DNA of 64,000 nt from positions 1-64,000 of the forward strand of contig NZ_BMSK01000031.1 of NCBI RefSeq assembly GCF_014649115.1, in the 5' to 3' direction. Made by a program: the position numbers and the translations under genes. Shown piece by piece: positions 6,911 to 13,699 of the stretch. The DNA is from Streptomyces eurythermus. Its GTDB lineage: Bacteria > Actinomycetota > Actinomycetes > Streptomycetales > Streptomycetaceae. Positions within the stretch are counted from its first letter, which is position 1; every line of letters starts with the position of its first letter. The notes beneath the pieces were generated by a model. The model did no database searches. It was given only the letters and a program-made list of their open reading frames with translations, and was not told the DNA's origin.

Positions 6911-8569
6911 ATGGTTCAGCGTAGGACTCGTCGGCGCGGGGCGAACTTCAATTTGGGCGCCGAACAAGCGGAAGCAGATAAGCGGCTACTGCATTCTGCC
7001 TTCTATGAATCTGACGACTACTTGACAATCTCCGATAAAGACGACCGTCGCTGCTTTCTGATCGCTCGTACAGGAAGTGGTAAGTCTGCTGCACTTCAGC
7101 AGCTGCAGGAGGATAATCCTGAGCATGTTGTAAGGATCATCCCGGAAGACCTTTCCCTCCAGTATATTACCAACCTTGGGGTAATGCGTTACCTCGATGG
7201 GCTAGAAGTAAGTCTAGATCCTCTGTTTATCGCACTATGGAAACATGTTTTGCTTGTTGAGTTGATCCGTCACCGTTACAAGGTCAACACTCCGGCAGCG
7301 AAGGCCACATTCCTGGCCACTCTACGAGATAAAATTCGAAGAGACCCCGGCAAAAAGGTGGCCCTGGAGTATCTAGAAGAGTTTCATGACCGATTCTGGG
7401 TCGAGGCCGACCAGCGAGTTCGGGAAGTCACTGAAAAATTTGAGGAGCGTATCAATAAGGAAGCTAAGGGAAAGGTGACTCTACCAGGATCTACTGACGC
7501 AAGCCTTGGGGCTTCATCTGGGGACACTTACTCGTCTGAAGTTCGCATGGAATTAGCGGACCGATTTCAGCGCATCGTTAATGAGACGCAGATGGCCCGG
7601 CTCAATAAGATGGTGAACGTGCTGGATGAGGACATCTTGGATAGCCGACAAAACTTCACCTATGTCGTGATCGACGACCTGGACCGGGATTGGGTCGACG
7701 ACAAGTTGGCAAATGGCCTGATCAGGTGTCTTTTTCGAGCAGTGCTAGACCTGCAACGCGTTGATAATCTCAAAATCATCGTTGCTCTACGTACCAACAT
7801 TTTCGAGCATCTCGACTTCGGACACCGGTCAGGCGGACAGGAAGAAAAGTTCCGGGCGCTCGCGCTTCGGATGCGCTGGACGGCAGCAGAGCTGCAGGAA
7901 TTGGTCTCCGAAAGAATTAAGGTCGCCACGGCTGGATTTGATGTCCAGCTGCGATCAGTTTACGACATTCTTCCGCGTTCAAATGTAACTCGTGGCGATG
8001 CTCTCGCCTATATGCTCCAGCGGACGCTGATGCGTCCACGGGATATCATCGCCTTTTTCAATGAAACTCTCGCTAGCTCAGGAAGGGGTGAACGCCTCAC
8101 TTGGGAAGATATTAGAGGAGCGGAAGAGGCGTACTCGCGGAATCGCCTGTTAGCCTTGCGTGACGAGTGGAAGACTTCCTACCCTGGGATTGATCGGATA
8201 TTCGAGGTGTTTGAGGGAATGACTCTCCCAATGACGGCTGACGAATTCACTCGCAGGCTGGATGATGCCATCACGCAAACGGCCGGCGACCCAAACTTCG
8301 CCGGAGCCGACTGGGTCGCCGAACTCACCGCGAAAATGTGGACCCATTCGGAGGGAAGTTGGTCTGACTGGTACGGACCGCTAGTATCCCTCCTATACAA
8401 CATCGGCTTCATCGGCTGCAAGACGGGCAGTCGCTCCGAATTCCGCTTCGCTCAGGATCACCCAGACTTCGCCGAGAGGACGCGAAATCTGGAATCGATC
8501 ACGGACGTAGATATTCATCCCGCTTTCCAGCTAGGATTGGATTGCCGCGTCAACTATTCTCGACCGTGA
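6911..8569 (+). CDS. Stand-alone P-loop ATPase (KAP/AAA-like, Sll1717-type), element cargo
   Basis: A 552-residue soluble ATPase. Walker A is ARTGSGKS (residues 52-59, Lys58) and Walker B is YVVIDDLD (251-258), followed by a sensor-like strand (KIIVALRTNIF, about 288-298). The rest is helical and charged, with no recognised nuclease, TIR or transmembrane domain. The layout fits the P-loop ATPases called Sll1717 family, which turn up in defence-rich regions; that assignment is from memory. Base composition is well below the neighbours, and at least two in-frame TTA codons (7553-7555, 8150-8152) make translation depend on the bldA tRNA. ATG 6911 follows AGGGGG. Its stop overlaps a downstream GTG, suggesting a coupled partner. 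Its ATP-driven role is unknown; antiphage defence is a hypothesis. Confidence 0.85.
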   Translation: MVQRRTRRRGANFNLGAEQAEADKRLLHSAFYESDDYLTISDKDDRRCFLIARTGSGKSAALQQLQEDNPEHVVRIIPEDLSLQYITNLGVMRYLDGLEVSLDPLFIALWKHVLLVELIRHRYKVNTPAAKATFLATLRDKIRRDPGKKVALEYLEEFHDRFWVEADQRVREVTEKFEERINKEAKGKVTLPGSTDASLGASSGDTYSSEVRMELADRFQRIVNETQMARLNKMVNVLDEDILDSRQNFTYVVIDDLDRDWVDDKLANGLIRCLFRAVLDLQRVDNLKIIVALRTNIFEHLDFGHRSGGQEEKFRALALRMRWTAAELQELVSERIKVATAGFDVQLRSVYDILPRSNVTRGDALAYMLQRTLMRPRDIIAFFNETLASSGRGERLTWEDIRGAEEAYSRNRLLALRDEWKTSYPGIDRIFEVFEGMTLPMTADEFTRRLDDAITQTAGDPNFAGADWVAELTAKMWTHSEGSWSDWYGPLVSLLYNIGFIGCKTGSRSEFRFAQDHPDFAERTRNLESITDVDIHPAFQLGLDCRVNYSRP

Positions 8570-8901
8570 GTAACTGTGACGAAGCTGCGTTACGGCGGGC
8601 ATTTAATAGTGCCATTGAAAGCGCGGCACGTGTCACGTCCGAGCGGGCGCACCTGCGGCCCACAGTTTATCCCGATCTAACCAGGGTGACGGCTCCGGTG
8701 GTGCCCATGTTCCACGCTCTTCGCTGCCAAGAATGCGACGGCCGCTTCGCCTCGATGCATGGACCACAGCCCACGACGGCGGACCCGCCGATCACCCGGG
8801 CGTGTATGTATGTTCTTCCCCGACTCCGCCGGCCTCAGCTACTCTGTCCGTGCCGTCGAGCAGAGCAAGCCACGACGGTCGCCTGTGACGACGGCGCCTG
8901 A
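8566..8901 (+). CDS. Cys-containing protein coupled to the ATPase (possible partner or remnant)
   Basis: An open frame of 111 residues whose GTG (8566) overlaps the ATPase stop as GTGA, the usual sign of translational coupling. The N-terminal half is helical (AALRRAFNSAIESAARVTSE) and contains a TTA codon at 8590. A C-x2-C pair follows (ALRCQECDGRFASMH), and another (CPCRR) comes near the end, compatible with a zinc knuckle. The C-terminal third is low in secondary-structure signal and GC rises, so the gene could be a truncated fusion of a former longer partner. I do not recognise the family and would not be surprised if only the first half is native. Confidence 0.4.
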   Translation: MSNCDEAALRRAFNSAIESAARVTSERAHLRPTVYPDLTRVTAPVVPMFHALRCQECDGRFASMHGPQPTTADPPITRACMYVLPRLRRPQLLCPCRRAEQATTVACDDGA

Positions 8902-9252
8902 GCCCTCAGCTTGGGAAGCTTGGGTTTGGCGCGCTCGGTAGGCTTGCCGACCTGCTGCGGAGCGGCAACATGGCATGTTGACGTGCTGGGTGAGTGACCG
9001 TTGTTCCCCGCGGTTCCCCGCACTATCTGGCACGCTGCTTACCGCAGCCCTGGCGGCTCGGGGACACCCTCTGCAGGGACGGATGTCCGGCAAGCATGTG
9101 CACCAGCCAGTCGAGTGGTGGTCGCAGCCGCCGCAGGCTCCATGCGAGGTGAGTCGACTGGATGTCGCTCGTTGGAAATCTGGATACCTGTGGTGCGGAC
9201 TTGGCGCTGTGGGTAGGGTCGCCACCCTGGCAGAGAAGTATGGGGGCGGCAA
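8902..9252. other. Gene-free stretch between ATPase unit and membrane-anchored protein
   Basis: Short frames exist on both strands, but none has a ribosome-binding site and plausible codon use together. I see no repeat or hairpin of note. It probably contains the promoter of the gene at 9253 and may hold debris of a longer gene after 8566. Confidence 0.45.
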
Positions 9253-9900
9253 ATGTCCAACGGTCCGGCATGGTTGGCGGCAGCAGCCGGAGCAGCAGGT
9301 GCTGGTGCAGCATGGTTCGCTGCCGTGAATGGCGTTCGCACATTGCTCCAGACTCGACGTGACAGCATCAGTAGGAGTCGGCCAATGGTGGCGGCGGAGT
9401 TCCGCGATGCACTGCCGTCCCGTGGCACTTTGTATCTCGTAATCCGAAATTACGGACCGTCGGTAGCGAAGAACGTACGGGTTAGTTTCGATCCTGCGAT
9501 TCCTGACCCTCCTCCCGACATGGCCCGAGAGAGCGTCGTACCCTTCCTGAAGAGCCGCTATTCGAGGGTAATTCCCACGTTGACACCAGGGACTGAACTC
9601 CGCAACGTTTATTACGTAGGCGAGCCCCAGGGGGACCATTTCGTCAACTCGGAACCAACCCCAGAGCGTGTCACAGTCACGATCTCATGCGAGTCGGCGG
9701 ACGGGAAGCAAGAATATACAGATACATTTGATCTCGACGTCGATCTTATGCAGAGTGAAACGTGGGTCACGTCACCACTTTCTACGGAGTCTCAGATCAA
9801 GGAGATTCGCGCATCCCTAAAAGGAATCGATAAGTCGATGCAGGGCATCAGTCGCGCTCTCCAGTCAGGGCGCAGAAGCGCGGATAATGGTGGCTCGTAG
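9253..9900 (+). CDS. Membrane-anchored protein of unknown function, element cargo
   Basis: A 215-residue protein from ATG 9253 behind GGGGGCGG. An Ala-rich hydrophobic segment (about residues 5-25) is followed by a basic stretch, so the bulk should lie in the cytoplasm or be anchored at the membrane. The body is predicted beta-sandwich-like (GTLYLVIRNYGPSVAKNVRV, later VTVTISCESADGKQEY), and a charged helix closes the protein (EIRASLKGIDKSMQGISRAL). Proteins with this NYGPSVAKNV motif after an N-terminal helix are seen in actinomycetes, without known function. It shares moderate GC with the ATPase gene, which supports the same origin. Confidence 0.7.
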   Translation: MSNGPAWLAAAAGAAGAGAAWFAAVNGVRTLLQTRRDSISRSRPMVAAEFRDALPSRGTLYLVIRNYGPSVAKNVRVSFDPAIPDPPPDMARESVVPFLKSRYSRVIPTLTPGTELRNVYYVGEPQGDHFVNSEPTPERVTVTISCESADGKQEYTDTFDLDVDLMQSETWVTSPLSTESQIKEIRASLKGIDKSMQGISRALQSGRRSADNGGS

Positions 9901-9944
9901 TGACTTCTGAATCCAGGCGCATTACGGAAAAGGGTGCCGTCGGT

Positions 9945-10106
9945 GCCGCCGGATGGCTTGCAGCGGAAGACCGGAGTCACGATGCCATGGGTGAGGTTCT
10001 TGTAGACGCCGGTCAGCTCGTCCACCTCGACGTGGATACCTGTCTCTTCCAGGACCTCGCGGGCTACGCCGGCCTTGGGAGTCTTGTTGGGTTCGAGGAT
10101 GCCGCC
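9945..10106 (-). pseudogene. Nudix hydrolase fragment
   Basis: On the minus strand these bases encode a piece of a Nudix domain. GGILEPN is followed by KAGVAREVLEETGI, matching the REUxEExGU half of the Nudix box, and then by a strand-rich part ending VTPVFRCKPSGG. The glutamate normally found in the middle of the box is lysine here. Both ends are lost: the N-terminal side meets the integrase start codon at 10109 and no C-terminal half follows. Actinomycete elements related to pSAM2 carry a Nudix gene (pif) that limits redundant transfer, so this may be its remnant. Confidence 0.7.
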
Positions 10107-10108
10107 TG

Positions 10109-11513
10109 ATGGAGACGACGTACGACGTGAAGGAGTACAAGATCCTCGCCTGCAAGGGCGCCCGGAAGACCACGTACACCGTGTGTTGGGTTGTCGCGGA
10201 CAAGCGCTGGCGTGAGCCCTTCAACACCGTCGCGCTCGCCGAGGGCTTCCGGTCGGACCTCATCCGGGCCACGGGCAACGGCGGGGCCTTCGCCGTCGCC
10301 ACGGTCTCCCGGTGTCTCATCGGTCCAAGTCGGCTTCTGTGAGCTGGTACAAGTTCGCCGTCGAGTACGTGGACGCCCGTTGGCCTCACCTCGGCGGCAA
10401 CAGCCGCAAGAACATCGCGAAGACGCTGACCGCCACCACTATCGCCCTGCTGCGGGCGAAGCCCACGCAGTTCGCGCCTGCGGCCGTGCGGACGGCCCTC
10501 CGTGAACGGGCGTTCAACACCAACCGACGTCCGGGCGCGCCCCAGACGTAGTGGCCATCCAGAAGTGGGTGGAGCGGAACTCCCTGCCCGTCTCGGTCTG
10601 GGAGGACCCGGAAAAGGTCGACGAGGTCTTGCGCGTCATCGACACCCGCCTTGACGGCAAGCAAGCGGCGGCCTGGTCCCGGAAGCGCAACCGCAGGATC
10701 CTCAACGTCGCCATGAAGTACGCGATCCGGCGGCGCATCCTTCGGGTCAGTCCTCTTCCCAAGGGCAAGGAGTCGACGGCGGTCGCGAAGACCATGAACG
10801 CCGTGGACAAACGGTCCTTGCTGAACCCCGAGCAGGCGGCGGCGATCCTCGACTGGATTCGGCGCCGTCCGCGGGGCGGCAAGCGGCTCCACGCCTTCTT
10901 CGCCACGTGGTACTACTGCGGTCCCACGGCCCGAGGAAGCAGTAGCCATGAGGGTGGAGGACGTGACCCTGCCGGAACCCGACGCCGACGACCAGTGGTG
11001 CGAGCTGCTGATCCACGCGGCGACGCCGGAGATCGGGAAGCAGTGGACCGACACGGGGGAGATTCACGAGCGACGGTATCTGAAGGGCCGTACCGAGGGT
11101 GAGACGCGCGCGGTGCCGGGGCATCCTGCCCCACACGCATCCTGCGGCGGCACATCGAGGACGAACAGCTCCAGCCGGGTGATCTGCTCTTCCAGGGTGA
11201 GTCCGGCGGCATCCTCGCCGGCTCCGTCGTCCGCCGGGCGTGGCGGAGTGCGCGTAAGGCCGTACTGCCCCCGCACGTCTTCGAGTCACCCACTGGGCGG
11301 CGCGGGTACGACATCCGGCACACGCGCCTGACGAAGTGGCTCAACGACGGGATCCCGCCCGTCCAGGTGGCCGAGTGGGCCGGGAACGGCGTCGCCGTGC
11401 TGCTGGCGCCGTAGGCCCGGTGCGTCGACGGGCAGCTGCCGGACCTGAAGCGGCGGCCGGTAGCCGCGGGTGATCTTCCGGAGGCGGAGGCGGAGGTGCC
11501 GGGCGCCGGCTGA
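10109..11513 (+). pseudogene. Tyrosine recombinase (element integrase), multiply frameshifted
   Basis: The frames from 10109 to 11513 add up to one integrase of about 465 residues, but they must be stitched together. The N-terminal part (10109 to about 10315, METTYDVKEYKILACKGARK) changes frame near 10315. The core-binding part changes frame near 10550 and again near 10920-10950, and another shift lies between 11110 and 11140. The catalytic box (YDIRHTRLTKWLNDGIPP, about 11305-11360) is intact, but TAG at 11412-11414 replaces a codon where integrases have the Tyr-containing ATYARC segment. The reading continues in frame past this stop (ARCVDGQLPDLKRR) to TGA at 11511. The nucleophile region is therefore lost and the enzyme should be dead. 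Confidence 0.88.
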
Positions 11514-11533
11514 TCTTCCACCGGTCGAGAACT

Positions 11534-11552
11534 TCGACACGTGTTCGACACG
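11534..11552. promoter_or_regulatory. Paired TCGACACG motifs, likely integrase arm-binding site (right)
   Basis: TCGACACG occurs at 11534-11541 and 11545-11552, with the same 11-base spacing as the left pair at 3321-3339. Only the spacer differs. It lies just after the integrase pseudogene and about 140 bases from the attachment repeat, where integrase arm sites are expected. Confidence 0.6.
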
Positions 11553-11692
11553 GCCACCCGCGAGAACCCGGTGATAGCCGGACGGCCCCGGAGTCAACCC
11601 TTGATCGTCAAGAGGGCGCCCGGGGCTTTGTCGTGCCTACTGGCATCCGCTCTGACCAGCGAAAAGCCCTCCCGAGCGGGAGGGCGGAGACT

Positions 11693-11740
11693 GGCGCCCC
11701 CGGCAGGACTCGAACCTGCGGCCAAGCGCTTAGAAGGCGC
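11693..11740 (-). repeat. Right attachment repeat overlapping tRNA-Arg
   Basis: This is the right-hand copy of the 48-bp direct repeat (46/48 identical to 3201-3248). It covers the 3' end, T-arm and anticodon 3' half of the tRNA, so integration left the tRNA gene complete at this side. Confidence 0.88.
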
Positions 11741-11767
11741 CTGCTCTATCCACTGAGCTACGGGGGC
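11695..11767 (-). tRNA. tRNA-Arg (anticodon UCU)
   Basis: A full cloverleaf can be drawn on the minus strand. The acceptor stem is GCCCCCG/CGGGGGC and the D-arm GCTC/GAGC. The anticodon loop CTTCTAA reads AGA codons, and the T-arm is GCAGG/CCTGC around TTCGAGT. No CCA is encoded. AGA is a rare codon in such genomes. The gene is the integration target of the 8.5-kb element on its 3' side. Confidence 0.95.
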
Positions 11768-12091
11768 CGGGTGGGGTGGCCTCGTGCCTGGTGGCCTGGT
11801 GGGGGCCGATCCGTGACGTTGCCGGGGTCAAGGATAGGGCTCCCGGTTCCTTGACCCTGTCGCTTCCCCTCCGTGGCTCGATGTGGAGGTTCGGTGAAGC
11901 GGTCCTGATAATCGCAGGCAGGTGCGAATCGTGCACCGCTTTTGGCGTCTGACGCCCCGGGTGTTGTGCACTCGTTATGCCTGGACTGTGCCAGTGTCCC
12001 ACTCGTCCTTTCCGTCCGTTGTGTTCTGTCGGCGCGCAGACATGTCCATATGCTTCAGAATTCCCCTAAAATTGGGCATTCTTCGCATGTG
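11768..12091. other. Gene-free stretch with hairpin, upstream of tRNA-Arg and dynamin-like gene
   Basis: This gap holds the promoters of the leftward tRNA-Arg and the rightward GTPase gene. A hairpin is formed by GGGTCAAGGA (11825-11834) and TCCTTGACCC (11848-11857), with a smaller GGG/CCC pair inside the loop. AT-rich sequence near 12050-12090 fits a promoter and leader. No coding frame here is convincing. Confidence 0.5.
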
Positions 12092-13696
12092 GTGACCTTG
12101 GACGTACGGCCTCAGCTGCTCGACACACTCTCCGCTCTGCGCGACCGTGTCGCCGCCGCACGCTTTCCGCTGCCCCTGGCCGGGGCCCCACGCGCGCGTG
12201 CCAACCGCGACGAACTCCTCGCGCAGCTCGACGACTACCTCGTCCCCCGATTGCGGCACCCCGAGGCGCCGTTGCTCGCTGTCGTCGGCGGCTCCACCGG
12301 CGCGGGGAAATCAACCCTGGTCAACTCCCTCGTCGGCAGACGGGTGAGCGAGGCGGGCGTGCTCCGGCCGACCACCAGGACACCGGTCCTCGTCTGCCAT
12401 CCGGAGGACCATCACTGGTTCAGCGGCATGCGCGTGCTCCCCGCCCTCACCCGCGTATGGGACCCCGACCGGGACCCCGCCGAGGAGTTCCCGCCCACCG
12501 ACGACGAGCACGCGCGCGTGCTGCGCGTGGAGACGGCCGACACCCTCCCGCGCGGCCTCGCTCTCCTCGACGCCCCCGATGTCGACTCCCTGATCGCGGA
12601 CAACCGCGTCCTCGCCGCGGAACTCATCTGCGCCGCCGACATCTGGATCATGGTCACCACGGCCGCCCGCTACGCCGACGCCGTCCCCTGGCACCTGCTG
12701 CGCACGGCCAAGGAGTACGACGCGACCCTCGTCACCGTCCTGGACCGGGTGCCCCACCAGGTCGTCTCCGAGGTCTCCCGGCAGTACGGCGCCCTGCTGA
12801 CCAAGGCCGGACTGGGCGACGTACCCCGCTTCACCGTGCCCGAGCTGCCGGAGTCCGCCTGGGGGGCCGGACTGCTGCCCGCCACCGCCGTCGCGCCCCT
12901 GAAGAGCTGGCTCGCCCACCACGCCCAGGATCCCGCCGCCCGCCAGCACATCATGGCCCGGACCGCCTACGGACTGCTCGACTCGCTGAAGTCCCGCATG
13001 CCCGAGCTGGCCGGCGCCGCCGCGGCCCAGTACGCGGCGGCCCTCCGGCTCACCTCCGCCGTGGACGCCGCCTACGACAGCGAGCACGCGCGCGTGCGCA
13101 GCCGCCTGCAGTCCGGCGCCGTACTCGCCGGCGACGCCCTCAAGCGCTGGCGCGCCTTCCCCCTGGACTGCACCGCCGCCGAACTCCTCGACGCCCTCGT
13201 GGAGAGCCTGGCCGCCCTGCTGCTGTGCGCCGTCACCGCCGCCGACGAGCGCGTGGACGACGCCTGGCGGCGCGAGCCCGCCGCCCGCGCCCCCGAGCTG
13301 ACCGCCCGCGACACCTCCCTGGAGAGCGCCGAGCACCGCATCGGGCTCGCGGCCCGGCGCTGGCGGCGCGAGCTGGAGGAGTACGCCGAGGACGAGGTAC
13401 GGGTCCTGGAGCGCACCGGCGCCCCCGACCCCGAGGTCGTCGCCGCCCTCGTCGCCACGGCGGTGCTGGGCGGGCGCCGGGCGCGCACCGCCGGCGAGGG
13501 GCTCGCCGAGCGGCTCGGCGCCCACGGTGTCCTGCGGCTGCGCGACCGGGCCGGACGGCTGCTCACCGAGCACGTGGACCGCGTCATGCACGCCGAACGC
13601 GAGCGGCGCCTCGCCCCGCTCGACGCCCTGGACGTCCACCCCGAGCCCCAGGCCGAACTCATCGCCGCGCTGTCCGTACTGCAGAAGGAGAGGTGA
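12092..13696 (+). CDS. Dynamin-like GTPase, first of a pair
   Basis: A GTPase of about 534 residues. The G1 motif GGSTGAGKST lies about 65 residues from the chosen start, followed by a dynamin/YfjP-like switch (RPTTRTPV) and a DAPD stretch in the G3 position. The rest is long alpha-helix, as in bacterial dynamin-like proteins that act on membranes. Start choice is uncertain: GTG 12092 (VTLDVRPQLLD) is favoured by family likeness, while ATG 12050 is in frame and neither has a strong ribosome-binding site. The second GTPase follows after three bases. Actinobacterial dynamin pairs such as DynA/DynB help sporulation septation, but this pair cannot be equated with those from the sequence alone. 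Confidence 0.82.
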   Translation: MTLDVRPQLLDTLSALRDRVAAARFPLPLAGAPRARANRDELLAQLDDYLVPRLRHPEAPLLAVVGGSTGAGKSTLVNSLVGRRVSEAGVLRPTTRTPVLVCHPEDHHWFSGMRVLPALTRVWDPDRDPAEEFPPTDDEHARVLRVETADTLPRGLALLDAPDVDSLIADNRVLAAELICAADIWIMVTTAARYADAVPWHLLRTAKEYDATLVTVLDRVPHQVVSEVSRQYGALLTKAGLGDVPRFTVPELPESAWGAGLLPATAVAPLKSWLAHHAQDPAARQHIMARTAYGLLDSLKSRMPELAGAAAAQYAAALRLTSAVDAAYDSEHARVRSRLQSGAVLAGDALKRWRAFPLDCTAAELLDALVESLAALLLCAVTAADERVDDAWRREPAARAPELTARDTSLESAEHRIGLAARRWRRELEEYAEDEVRVLERTGAPDPEVVAALVATAVLGGRRARTAGEGLAERLGAHGVLRLRDRAGRLLTEHVDRVMHAERERRLAPLDALDVHPEPQAELIAALSVLQKER

Positions 13697-13699
13697 CCG

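Larger units (their letters stand above)
3201..11740. mobile_element. Decayed integrative element in the 3' end of tRNA-Arg(UCU)
   Basis: An 8.5-kb element bounded by a 48-bp direct repeat of the tRNA-Arg 3' half. The intact tRNA is on the right, with its 3' end facing the element, and the orphan 3' fragment is on the left. Content fits an actinomycete integrative element: two GntR/UTRA regulators of the pSAM2 KorSA kind, a cluster of small genes in overlapping order, a Nudix fragment beside the integrase (pSAM2 also carries a Nudix protein, Pif) and a tyrosine integrase gene next to the tRNA. The integrase is broken by several frameshifts and a stop, and no excisionase, replication or FtsK-like transfer gene was found. 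It therefore appears immobilised. The ATPase gene in the middle is the main cargo and is visibly less GC-rich. Confidence 0.85.

Noticed and set aside
8975..9328. A 117-residue plus-strand frame between the ATPase unit and the membrane-anchored gene
   Set aside because: No ribosome-binding site, no conserved motif, and it overlaps the well-supported start at 9253.
11825..11857. Hairpin as terminator of tRNA-Arg
   Set aside because: It lies on the 5' side of the leftward tRNA, so it cannot end that transcript; left as a noted structure only.
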